NCBI GenBank assembly: GCA_965206655.1
Contig: CBDBKC010000029.1
Location: 1 to 64,000 of the forward strand
Reading direction: 5' to 3'
Length of the DNA: 64,000 nucleotides
DNA from: JAPPLB01 sp965206655
GTDB lineage: Bacteria; Acidobacteriota; Terriglobia; Bryobacterales; UBA6623
The notes under the pieces are model-generated. The model saw nothing but the letters and a program-made list of their open reading frames with translations. It ran no database searches and was not told the DNA's origin. Below are positions 9,527-17,026 of the stretch, in pieces; the stretch's first letter is position 1; every line of letters starts with the position of its first letter. The translations under genes and the position numbers were made by a program.

Positions 9527-11122
9527 ATGGCGGTCCCCAAAACACCCCTTCACCGCATGCTCTCCGAGCATGGCCTAGAGCGTCTCCAACAGGTCCACTG
9601 GAACGTGAGCCCTGCTTTGTTGGTCGAGGAGGCCGTGCGCCGCGGCGAAGGGCGTCTCGCCGCCAACGGGGCTCTCGTGGCCGAAACCGGGCCGTACACG
9701 GGCCGCTCACCCAAGGACCGCTTCATCGTCGCGGATGACGTGACGCGGAGCGCGGTCGACTGGGGTGACGTGAACCGCGAGATCCCGCCCCAATCCTTCG
9801 ACCGGCTACTAGGCAAGGTGCAGGCTTATCTGCGCGGACGCGACGTCTTTGTACAAGATTGCTTCGCGGGCACGGACCCCGCTTACCGACTACCCATCCG
9901 CGCCGTTACCGAACTCGCTTGGCACAGTCTGTTCGCGCGCCAGTTGTTCGTCCGCCCAACGAACGAAGAAGCCGCCCGGCACGAGCCCGAGTTCACGATC
10001 CTCTACGCGCCCGGGGTTCAAGCCGACCCGGCGACGGATGGCACGAACAGCGAAGCTTTCATCGTTCTCAATTTCACCCGCAAGCTTGTGCTCATCGGCG
10101 GCACTCGTTATGCCGGCGAAATGAAAAAGTCCGTTTTCGCGCTGCTGAATTTCCTGCTGCCTGCCCAAGGCGTCTTCCCGATGCACTGCTCGGCGAACGC
10201 CGGCGACGACGGTAACGTCGCGCTCTTTTTCGGGCTTTCGGGAACCGGTAAGACGACCCTCTCGGCCGATCCGCACCGCCGCCTGATCGGTGACGACGAG
10301 CACGGCTGGAGCGACACCGGCGTCTTCAATTTCGAAGGCGGCTGCTACGCGAAATGCATCCGGCTATCGATCGAGAACGAGCCTGAGATCTGGAATGCTC
10401 TCCGTTTCGGCTCTGTTCTAGAGAACGTCGTGCTCGACGAGGAAACGCGCGTCCCGGACTACTACGACGACAGCATTACCGAGAACACCCGTGCCGCCTA
10501 TCCCGTCGAACACATCGCAAACGCCCTCATTCCGGGCCTAGGCGGACTGCCCAGGAACGTTGTCTTCCTAACCGCCGACGCCTTCGGCGTTCTGCCGCCT
10601 ATTTCGAAGCTCACGCCCGAGCAGGCGATGTATCATTTCCTCAGCGGTTACACCGCCAAGGTCGCTGGAACCGAGCGCGGTATGGGGAACGAGCCTTCGG
10701 CCACCTTCAGCGCTTGTTTCGGTGCGCCGTTTCTACCTCGCAAGCCGGCTGTCTACGCCGACATGCTGGGCGGGAAGCTCCGTAGCCAACAAGTGGACTG
10801 CTGGCTTGTGAACACGGGTTGGGCCGGTGGCGCCTACGGGGTCGGCAAGCGGATGAATCTCCCGCACACCCGCGCCATGCTTACCGCGGCTCTCTCGGGC
10901 GCGCTGGACGGTGCGGAATACGTCGAGCATGCGGTCTTCGGCCTGGCGGTGCCGCAGAGTTGTCCTGATGTGCCACCGGAGGTGCTCGACGCCCGTGGTA
11001 TGTGGCAGGCCGGCGACGCCTACGATCAGGCCGCCCTCGACTTGGCCCGGCGCTTCCAAAAAAACCTCGAGAAATTCAGTGGAGTGTCCGACGCGGTGAA
11101 AGCAGCGGGCCCGCGAGCGTAG
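9527..11122 (+). CDS. pckA: phosphoenolpyruvate carboxykinase (ATP)
   Basis: Decarboxylates and phosphorylates oxaloacetate to phosphoenolpyruvate with ATP, the entry step of gluconeogenesis. The 531 residues carry the family hallmarks: GPYTGRSPKDRFIV near the N-terminus, the substrate-binding GGTRYAGEMKKSVF, the HCSANAG segment, the P-loop GLSGTGKTTLS and the following metal-binding DDEHGW, and NEPSATFSACFGAPF further on. This is the ATP-type, not the GTP-type, enzyme. It starts 86 bp after the tex-like gene on the same strand and is convergent with the DUF1501 gene, whose stop lies 14 bp away. Together with icd and mdh it places TCA and gluconeogenic enzymes within 8 kb. Confidence 0.96.
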   Translation: MAVPKTPLHRMLSEHGLERLQQVHWNVSPALLVEEAVRRGEGRLAANGALVAETGPYTGRSPKDRFIVADDVTRSAVDWGDVNREIPPQSFDRLLGKVQAYLRGRDVFVQDCFAGTDPAYRLPIRAVTELAWHSLFARQLFVRPTNEEAARHEPEFTILYAPGVQADPATDGTNSEAFIVLNFTRKLVLIGGTRYAGEMKKSVFALLNFLLPAQGVFPMHCSANAGDDGNVALFFGLSGTGKTTLSADPHRRLIGDDEHGWSDTGVFNFEGGCYAKCIRLSIENEPEIWNALRFGSVLENVVLDEETRVPDYYDDSITENTRAAYPVEHIANALIPGLGGLPRNVVFLTADAFGVLPPISKLTPEQAMYHFLSGYTAKVAGTERGMGNEPSATFSACFGAPFLPRKPAVYADMLGGKLRSQQVDCWLVNTGWAGGAYGVGKRMNLPHTRAMLTAALSGALDGAEYVEHAVFGLAVPQSCPDVPPEVLDARGMWQAGDAYDQAALDLARRFQKNLEKFSGVSDAVKAAGPRA

Positions 11123-11136
11123 ACGCTCCGGCGGAC

Positions 11137-12513
11137 TCAAGCAATAATGTCGTGAATCACACGGCCCGCCACGTCCGTCAGGCGGAAGTCGCGGCCGCTG
11201 TAGCGGTAGGTCAGTTTGGTGTGGTCGAGACCCAACAAGTGCAGGATCGTCGCATGCAGATCATGCGGATGCACCGGGTTTTCAACCGCCTTGAAGCCAA
11301 AGTCGTCCGTGGCCCCGTACGCTGTTCCGCCCTTGACGCCACCACCCGCGAGGAGCGTCGTGTAACCCGGCACATTGTGGTCGCGGCCCTTGCCGATCTT
11401 CTCAAGGCCGCTGTTCTGAATCATCGGCGTACGGCCGAACTCGCTGCCGATGACCAGCAGCGTGTCTTCAAACAGACCGCGTAGCTTCAGGTCCTCGATC
11501 AGGGCCGCAATCGGGGCGTCCGCCTCTCGCGCCAGTTTGCCATGCACGAGGATGTCGTCATGGCTATCCCAAGGCTGGAAGTTCCCGTAATACACCTGCA
11601 CCATGCGGACGCCGCGCTCGACGAGCCGCAATGACATCAGGCAACCATGGCCGAAATCGCTATCCCCGTAGCGTTCGCGAACGTTTGCGGGCTCGCGGTT
11701 GATGTCGAACACATCCGGCACTTCCGTCTGCATCCGGTAAGCCACTTCCATCGATTTGATGGCGGACTCCATTTCCGGGCGGTGGCCGAGACGATCCAGG
11801 TACGAGCGATTCAGCTTGTCGAGCAACTCAAGCTGCCGCCGCTGCTCGCCATCGCTCAGGACCTTGTTCGTAATGTTCTGAACCAGCTTTTCCGGGTCCG
11901 TTTCGTCGTTGCGAATGTAAGCGCCCTGGTAGGGGTTCGGCAGAAACGCTGACGACCAAAGCGACGGGCCCATCACCGGATATCCCGGACACAGCACCAC
12001 GAAACCCGGCAGGTTTTCATTCTCAGTGCCGAGCCCGTATGTCACCCATGAGCCCATCGACGGACGGCCCGGCAACTGGTGCCCGCAGTTCATGAGAAAC
12101 AGCGACGGCCCGTGATTGCCGTTGTCGGAATGACACGAGCGCACGACGCAAATATCGTCGATCTGGCTGCCGACCTTGTCGAAGATCTCAGCCACCGGTA
12201 GGCCGCTCTCGCCGCGATTGTGGAACGTGAACGGCGATTTCATCAAACTGCCCGACGCCCGGTCGGTCTTGATCTTTGCCCCCGGAAGCGGCTCGCCGTC
12301 ATGCTTCGTGAGCATCGGCTTGGGATCGAACGTATCGACCTGCGACAGGCCGCCGTTCAAAAACAGAAAGATGACTCGCTTCGCCTTCGGGGCGAAGTGC
12401 GGCTGCTTCGGGTCAAGAGGTCCGGCGGAGGTCGTTGCGCCACCCAGCATCCCGGCGAACCCGGCCATGCCGAACCCGGCGCCCATCATCTGTAGTGCGT
12501 TACGTCGCGTCAT
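11137..12513 (-). CDS. DUF1501 (sulfatase-fold) protein with Tat-type leader
   Basis: A 458-residue member of the DUF1501 family, whose fold is related to alkaline phosphatase and sulfatases. The N-terminus MTRRNALQMMGAGFGMAGF has the twin arginine and hydrophobic run of a Tat leader. Typical segments are KRVIFLFLNGGLSQVDTFDP, MGSWVTYGLGTENENLPGFV, LLVIGSEFGRTPM and the C-terminal VHPHDLHATILHLLGLDH. In Planctomycetes and Acidobacteria these genes usually follow a DUF1549/DUF1553 cytochrome-type partner. No such partner is upstream here: an insertion sequence begins about 55 bp before the ATG, so the pair may have been separated by the insertion. The reaction catalysed is unknown. Confidence 0.85.
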   Translation of the reverse strand: MTRRNALQMMGAGFGMAGFAGMLGGATTSAGPLDPKQPHFAPKAKRVIFLFLNGGLSQVDTFDPKPMLTKHDGEPLPGAKIKTDRASGSLMKSPFTFHNRGESGLPVAEIFDKVGSQIDDICVVRSCHSDNGNHGPSLFLMNCGHQLPGRPSMGSWVTYGLGTENENLPGFVVLCPGYPVMGPSLWSSAFLPNPYQGAYIRNDETDPEKLVQNITNKVLSDGEQRRQLELLDKLNRSYLDRLGHRPEMESAIKSMEVAYRMQTEVPDVFDINREPANVRERYGDSDFGHGCLMSLRLVERGVRMVQVYYGNFQPWDSHDDILVHGKLAREADAPIAALIEDLKLRGLFEDTLLVIGSEFGRTPMIQNSGLEKIGKGRDHNVPGYTTLLAGGGVKGGTAYGATDDFGFKAVENPVHPHDLHATILHLLGLDHTKLTYRYSGRDFRLTDVAGRVIHDIIA

Positions 12514-12568
12514 GGGGAATTCACTGCCATCTTATCAACCTGCTGAAGACTTGTCATCCATCAGTCTT

Positions 12569-12628
12569 GTCTCATGCAAGATGAGCCTGAAGGAGGAGTT
12601 AGTTTCTCACACAAGATGAGCCTGAAGG
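12569..12628. repeat. doubled transposase-end motif
   Basis: AAGATGAGCCTGAAGG occurs twice in direct orientation, at about 12578-12593 and 12612-12627, 34 bp apart; an inverted, diverged third copy is at the far end of the element (14087-14105). Multiple end copies of this kind usually are transposase binding sites; this role is inferred. Confidence 0.6.
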
Positions 12629-12664
12629 GTGGGGGAGTGAGCATGCTGGGGATTGACCATCCAC

Positions 12665-13924
12665 ATGCAAGACGGCAAGACGCTGAGCCTGGAGCAGATA
12701 CGGCAGTTTCTGGAGGCCAGCGATGAAATACGATTCAAGGGCAAAGGGCGTGCCGAGATCTACGCCTGGGTGGCGCAAACGCTGTGCCGGCAGCGCTACA
12801 GCGGGCAAGACCGAGCCGCCAAAGGACTGCTGCGGCAATATCTGGCCAAGATGACGGGACTGAGCCGGGCGCAGGTCACCCGACTGATCCGCCAATATCG
12901 GCAGAGGGGTGAGCTGGTACCTGCCCGCTATCGGCGGCATCGCTTTGCCGGCAAGTACACGGCGGCCGATATCGAGCGGCTGGCGGCCGTCGATGAAGCA
13001 CACGAAACCCTCAGCGGCCCGGCCACGCGCAAGATCCTGCAGCGGGAATATCACAAGTACCAGCAGAGTGAATATGAGCGGTTGGCGGAGATCTCGGTGG
13101 CCCACATCTATCGACTGCGGCGGCACAGGGTGTACCGCCAGCGGCGGCTGCATTTCACCAAGACTCGGCCCAGCGCGGTGTCGATCGGCGAGCGGCGGCG
13201 GCCCAACCCGCGGGGCCAACCCGGCTACCTGCGAGTGGATACGGTACATCAAGGAGATCGCGACGGCGTGAAGGGCGTCTATCACATCAACGCGGTGGAT
13301 GAAGTGACCCAGTGGCAAGTGGTCGGCGCCACGGCGGCCATTAGCGAAGCCTGGCTGGAGCCGTTGCTCAAGGCCATGCTGGAGCAGTTCCCCTTTCGCC
13401 TGCGCGGCTTCCATTCCGACAACGGCAGCGAGTTCCTCAACGGCACGGTGGAAAAATTACTGAACAAGCTGCTGATCGAACAGACCAAGTCGCGGCCGAG
13501 GCACACCAACGACAACGGCTTGGTGGAATCGAAAAACGGCGCCGTGATCCGCAAGCACATGGGGCATACGCACATCGCGGCGCCGCACGCGGCGCGCATC
13601 CAGCGCTTCTATCAACAGCACTTCAATCCCTATTTGAACTTCCACCGGCCCTGCGGACAACCCGAACTGCTGACCGACGCCAAAGGCAAGCAGAAGCGCG
13701 TGTATCGCCACTATCAGACCCCTTGGGAAACCTTCCAGAAGTTGCCGCGGGCCGCCGACTATCTCAAGCCCGGGCAGGCGATCAAGGCCCTCGACCGTAT
13801 TGCTCAGGCCGAAAGCGACACTGCGGCGGCGCGGCGGATGCAACAAGCCAAGAGCAAGCTGTTTGCGAGTTTCGCATCCGCGAACCTGCCGCGCCGCGCG
13901 ACGGGAGAAGGGCTGCGGAAATGA
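12665..13924 (+). CDS. DDE transposase, integrase core type
   Basis: Transposase of the insertion sequence around it, about 419 residues. An N-terminal helix-turn-helix region (YLAKMTGLSRAQVTRLIRQY) is followed by an rve-type catalytic core with the acidic triad in LRVDTVHQGD, FHSDNGSEF and NDNGLVESKNG, and a basic C-terminus. The ATG at 12665 has GGGGA upstream; a TTG at 12653 would add four residues. The family resembles the integrase-core transposases grouped with unclassified (ISNCY) elements; exact family placement needs comparison. The gene appears intact. Confidence 0.85.
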   Translation: MQDGKTLSLEQIRQFLEASDEIRFKGKGRAEIYAWVAQTLCRQRYSGQDRAAKGLLRQYLAKMTGLSRAQVTRLIRQYRQRGELVPARYRRHRFAGKYTAADIERLAAVDEAHETLSGPATRKILQREYHKYQQSEYERLAEISVAHIYRLRRHRVYRQRRLHFTKTRPSAVSIGERRRPNPRGQPGYLRVDTVHQGDRDGVKGVYHINAVDEVTQWQVVGATAAISEAWLEPLLKAMLEQFPFRLRGFHSDNGSEFLNGTVEKLLNKLLIEQTKSRPRHTNDNGLVESKNGAVIRKHMGHTHIAAPHAARIQRFYQQHFNPYLNFHRPCGQPELLTDAKGKQKRVYRHYQTPWETFQKLPRAADYLKPGQAIKALDRIAQAESDTAAARRMQQAKSKLFASFASANLPRRATGEGLRK

Positions 13925-13932
13925 CGGGCGAT

Positions 13933-13973
13933 GGGAAACGAGGAAAACCAAAAACCGGTTTCCCTCGTTTCCC
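13933..13973 (+). terminator. hairpin after transposase gene
   Basis: A 17-bp stem with one mismatch (arms 13933-13949 and 13957-13973, beginning GGGAAACGAGG) and a 7-base loop lies 9 bp after the transposase stop, inside the element. There is no T tract, so it could be a terminator or a stop against outside transcription. Confidence 0.5.
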
Positions 13974-14206
13974 AACGCCCTTGGAAATCGCTCCGCGATT
14001 CCCACATTCCCACAGCCCCGACGACGATTCTCTCCCCTTCTTAACCAATCCCAGAAAGGAGCCCAGCGACTCAGTGCTCCCCTGCTTCTCCAGGCTCATC
14101 CTTCGATGAGAAAATGCTCCATCGGCCAGCCGGTGTCGGCGCAATGTGAAAAGATCCCCTACAGAGCAAAGTAGAAAGATCCCCTTCGGGCGAGAGACGC
14201 TAGGGG

Positions 14207-15331
14207 GTGAACGAAATCGTGGCATTGAGCAAAGTGGAGCGGGACCGGTTGATTGTTCTGAGGCAAGTCAAGGAGGGGAAGCTGACGCAGGCAACGGCGG
14301 CACAGCAGTTGAAGCTGAGCGCCCGTTGGGTCCGTAAGCTGGTGAAGCGACTCCGCAAAGAGGGCGATCGCGGGCTGGCGCATCGGCTGCGAGGCCGGCC
14401 CTCGAACCGCGCGTACGACAACGAGCTGCGGCGGCGAGCGCTGGCTCTGATCCGCGAGCGCTACGACGATTACGGGCCGACGCTGGCGAGCGAGATGCTG
14501 GCGAGCGAGCATCAGATCGTGGTCAACCGCGAGACGCTGCGGCAGTGGATGAGCGGCCAAGGGCTGTGGAAGCCGCGCCGGGCCAAGTTGAAGAAGGTGC
14601 ATGTGTGGCGGCGGCGGCGGCGTTGCCGGGGCGAACTCGTGCAATGGGATACGTCCGACCACGACTGGTTGGAAGGGCGCGGCCCGCGGTTGTATCTGGT
14701 GGCGATGATGGACGACGCCACGAGCGAGCTGACGGCGCACTTTGCCGTGTCGGACTCGACGGCCGAGAACATGCGGTTGTTGTGGCGGTATGTGGAGTTA
14801 CACGGGCGTCCCGTGGAGGTTTACACCGACAAGGCCAGCCTGTTTCAACTCAACCGGCCGTTGCACTACAACAAGCATTTGGACGCGGCTCCACCGCCGA
14901 CACAGATCGAGAGGGCGCTGGCCGAGTTGGGAATCGGAAAGATTCCGGCGCACTCGCCGCAAGCGAAGGGACGGATCGAGCGCAGTTTCCAAACGATGCA
15001 AGACCGCATGGTGAAGGGGTTGCGGCGAGCTGCGGCGAGCAGCATTGAGGACGCCAACCGTTATCTGCAGCAGGAGTTTGTGCCGCAGTGGAACGGACGG
15101 TTCAAGCGTCACCCAGCCGGACAGGCCGACGCCCACCGGCGCTTGCGCCGCGACCAGAATCTGGCCTCGATTCTCAGTCGCGTCGATCGGTGCGTGGTCG
15201 GCAACGACTACACGATTTCGTGGCACGGACGTTTGTATCAGATCCCGGCTGAGAAGGCCAAACCTCGGATGAGGAAGACGGCGGTGCGGATCGAGCAACG
15301 GCTTAACGGAGAAGGTGGGGTATCCACTTGA
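14207..15331 (+). pseudogene. outer-IS transposase, 5' part, interrupted
   Basis: The N-terminal helix-turn-helix region (KLTQATAAQQLKLSARWVRK) and the DDE core are present: QWDTSDHDWLEG, VYTDKASLFQ and GRIERSFQT supply the catalytic acids. This resembles ISNCY/IS1202-like integrase-core transposases. The true sequence stops at residue NGE (15313); the following residues come from the inserted element and reach a stop at 15331. The GTG start at 14207 directly follows a run of G. The missing 83 residues are found downstream of the inner element. The core is complete, so a truncated protein may still be made; activity is doubtful. Confidence 0.85.
15306..15313. repeat. 8-bp target duplication, left copy
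   Basis: ACGGAGAA stands immediately before the IS1595-type element and again immediately after it at 16347-16354. Eight bases is the usual duplication length for this family. Confidence 0.85.
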
Positions 15332-16346
15332 CTCAGGTGACCCCAAGATGTAGTATGCGGCCTCGTGGAGGATTACCCGCGCGATCTGCTCGAGTTCGAG
15401 GCGCGCTTCGCCACCGAAGAGGCCTGTCGCGACTATCTGGTCGCGCTGCGCTGGCGGGACGGGTTCCGTTGCCCCAACTGTGGGCTTGAGCGAGCTTGGC
15501 CGGTGCGCAAAGTATGGTTCGAATGTGCTGCCTGCGGTCGCCAAACGTCCGTCACGGCCGGTACGATCTTTCAGGACACACGCAAGCCGTTGCGGCTTTG
15601 GTTCCGAGCAATGTGGCACGTCGTCTCGCAGAAGAACGGAGTCAGCGCCTTGGGTTTGCAACGCGTTCTGGGACTGGGCAGCTACCAAACCGCCTGGGCT
15701 TGGATGCACAAGCTGCGGCGGGCGATGGTGCGGCCGGGGCGCGAGCGTTTGACGGGCGTCGTCGAGGTGGATGAGACCTACTGGGGCGCGGAGGAGGAGG
15801 GCGTTCGCGGCCGCCAGATCGAGCGTAAAGGATTGATTGCAGTAGCCGCGGAGGAGAGAGGCAGCGGGCTGGGGCGGATCCGTATGCAGCGCCTGCGCAA
15901 CGCCTCGGCGGCCAGCTTGATGCCCTTCGTGGAGGAGTCGATCGAGCCAGGCAGCGTGGTTCGCACCGATGGCTGGCTGGGCTACGAGCCACTCGAGAAG
16001 AAGGGCTATCGGCACCACATCGTCTTCCTCAAGGGTCGCCGCGAGCAGGCGTCGGAATTGCTTCCGCTGGTGCACAAAGCGATCTCGCTGCTCAAGCGCT
16101 GGTTGCTGGGTACGCATCAAGGGGCGGTCAGCCACGAGCATTTGGACTACTATCTGGACGAATTCGTCTTCCGGTTCAACCGGCGCAGCTCACGTAGCCG
16201 GGGCAAGCTGTTCTACAGGCTGGTTCAGCAAGCGGTCGCTGTGGAGCCGACGCCGTATCGCTCGATCATCGCCCACTGGGACGCCGAGCCGTTCTGAACC
16301 CCAAACACAAGATGTTGGGGTCACCTGAGTCAAGTGGATACCCCAC
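15314..16346 (+). mobile_element. IS1595-type insertion sequence
   Basis: The ends are near-perfect inverted repeats of about 30 bp: GTGGGGTATCCACTTGACTC at 15315-15334 continuing to GGTGACCCCAA, and its complement at the right end up to 16346. The element is 1,033 bp, holds a single intact transposase, and is bordered by the 8-bp repeat ACGGAGAA. It is inserted in the transposase gene of another IS. Confidence 0.9.
15365..16297 (+). CDS. IS1595-family (ISXO2-like) transposase
   Basis: A 310-residue transposase starting at a GTG. An N-terminal zinc ribbon is visible (FRCPNCGLE and ECAACGRQT), then the helical region, then the ISXO2-like catalytic domain: VVEVDETYWG, VVRTDGWLGY and HEHLDYYLDEFVFRFNRR, giving D, D and the C-terminal N/H/E-type acid. 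Length and layout match IS1595 elements. The gene looks intact and the element is bounded by a clean target duplication, so it may be recently active. Confidence 0.9.
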   Translation: MEDYPRDLLEFEARFATEEACRDYLVALRWRDGFRCPNCGLERAWPVRKVWFECAACGRQTSVTAGTIFQDTRKPLRLWFRAMWHVVSQKNGVSALGLQRVLGLGSYQTAWAWMHKLRRAMVRPGRERLTGVVEVDETYWGAEEEGVRGRQIERKGLIAVAAEERGSGLGRIRMQRLRNASAASLMPFVEESIEPGSVVRTDGWLGYEPLEKKGYRHHIVFLKGRREQASELLPLVHKAISLLKRWLLGTHQGAVSHEHLDYYLDEFVFRFNRRSSRSRGKLFYRLVQQAVAVEPTPYRSIIAHWDAEPF

Positions 16347-16354
16347 ACGGAGAA
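16347..16354. repeat. 8-bp target duplication, right copy
   Basis: ACGGAGAA, identical to 15306-15313. Confidence 0.85.
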
Positions 16355-16597
16355 TTATGGCTGCGTTGGCAACAGGGAGCGTTGCTGCTTCAAGAATGCC
16401 TGGAAGCCGACGGCACTCCAGCCCGGCCCACCGCCAAGGCGGCCCGCAAGACGCCGGCCAATAACAAACAACCTAGGAAGAGCAAGCGGCGCTGGATGGA
16501 CGGCTTCGTCCTAGCCGATCCGGCCAAGCGCCGCGAGGCATTGCCCGCAACTCCAGTCGCCCTACGGGCTCCTTCCGTCGCGGGCAGCGGCCCATGA
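16347..16597 (+). pseudogene. outer-IS transposase, 3' part
   Basis: The reading frame GELWLRWQQGALLLQECLEA continues to the stop at 16597. Joining it to the 5' part at the duplicated ACGGAGAA restores RLNGELWLRWQQ without any frame change, so this is the C-terminal portion (about 83 residues, basic and proline/alanine rich) of the interrupted transposase. It has no start of its own. Confidence 0.85.
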
Positions 16598-16653
16598 TTC
16601 CGGCTTCAAGGGGAACTTCCTACTTTGCTCAATCAGGGGATCTTTCTAAACAA

Positions 16654-16674
16654 CCACCGCCTGAAAGGCGGTGG
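16654..16674. repeat. perfect hairpin beside IS end
   Basis: Arms CCACCGCCT and AGGCGGTGG with loop GAA, just outside the right end of the outer IS and 120 bp before the AbrB-like gene. No T tract follows. It may block read-through into the next element or be part of an element end; undecided. Confidence 0.5.
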
Positions 16675-16748
16675 GCTGGGCTTTGGCCTTTAACTAGATA
16701 GTTCGGGCGAACAAAGGGCTTTCTCTTTGTTTTCGTGTACGGTATAGT

Positions 16749-16764
16749 CTAGTTATATAACTAG
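16749..16764. promoter_or_regulatory. 16-bp palindrome, possible operator of the AbrB-like gene
   Basis: CTAGTTATATAACTAG is a perfect palindrome in the only AT-rich patch of the region, ending 31 bp before the ATG of the AbrB-like gene. AbrB-fold proteins bind as dimers, often near their own promoters; autoregulation through this site is inferred. Confidence 0.4.
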
Positions 16765-16795
16765 TCTAGGGAGTCGCTCCCTTCCCGGAGGTCCG

Positions 16796-17026
16796 ATGGG
16801 GTTCCCCACCAAGGTTCAGCTCATTCAACGCAAAGCCAGTCAGCAGTGGTACATCAAGTTGCCTTCCGCTCTCGCCCAGGCCATGGAGTTCTCCAAGGGC
16901 GAGTCCGTCGAGTGGATCGTCGAGGATAAGGCCCACCTCATCCTGCGCCGTCCCGACGCGCCAGCGGCCCCCGTCGCGGTAAAAAAAACTCTACTCCGCG
17001 GCTCCTCGAAGGCGTCCAACAGTTGA
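16796..17026 (+). CDS. AbrB/SpoVT-like small DNA-binding protein coupled to transposase
   Basis: A 76-residue protein with the swapped-hairpin AbrB pattern: VQLIQRKASQQWYIKLPSAL, then AQAMEFSKGESVEWIVED, where the short helix is followed by the glycine turn and an acidic-hydrophobic strand. The start has GGAGG 6 bases upstream. The stop codon overlaps the first possible start of the transposase (TTGA at 17023-17026), and a run of eight A lies 36 bp before the stop. The gene is therefore tied to the transposase as a first ORF; a regulator or a DNA-binding subunit are both possible. No toxin gene is present, so an antitoxin role is unlikely. Confidence 0.7.
   Translation: MGFPTKVQLIQRKASQQWYIKLPSALAQAMEFSKGESVEWIVEDKAHLILRRPDAPAAPVAVKKTLLRGSSKASNS
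16981..16988 (+). promoter_or_regulatory. A8 slippery run, candidate -1 frameshift site
   Basis: Eight A (GTA AAA AAA ACT in the AbrB frame) near the 3' end of the small ORF. The transposase frame is open across this run and has no stop from here on, so a -1 shift would give an AbrB-transposase fusion through LLEGVQQLIARAGG. This matches the A-rich slippery sites used by other IS families; use here is inferred. Confidence 0.45.

Larger units (their letters stand above)
12569..14113 (+). mobile_element. insertion sequence with rve-type DDE transposase
   Basis: The ends are recognised from imperfect inverted repeats of about 25 bp. The left end reads CTCATGCAAGATGAGCCTG at 12571-12589 and the complement of the right end reads CTCATCGAAGGATGAGCCTG near 14090-14109. 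A second copy of the left motif (CACAAGATGAGCCTGAAGG) lies at 12609-12627. The element holds one transposase gene and a hairpin after it. No target duplication could be assigned with confidence. Its left end is about 55 bp from the start of the DUF1501 gene. Confidence 0.7.
14145..16652 (+). mobile_element. outer insertion sequence, interrupted by an IS1595-type element
   Basis: The two ends match as inverted repeats: the left end contains AAAGATCCCCTACAGAGCAA at 14150-14169 and the complement of the right end contains AAAGATCCCCTGATTGAGCA, each followed by AAGTAG and a second partial copy (AAAGATCCCC left, GAAGTTCCCC right). Both tips begin TGT. The element carries one transposase gene that is split at 15313 by the inner IS. 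Without the inner 1,041 bp (element plus one target copy) the outer element would be about 1.47 kb. No outer target duplication was seen. Confidence 0.8.

Noticed and set aside
13457..14005. Minus-strand open frame across the first transposase end
   Set aside because: Shadow of the transposase gene and of its hairpin; no domain or start signal.
16796..17026. AbrB-type antitoxin of a toxin-antitoxin pair
   Set aside because: The gene is followed directly by a transposase and no toxin-like ORF is adjacent.
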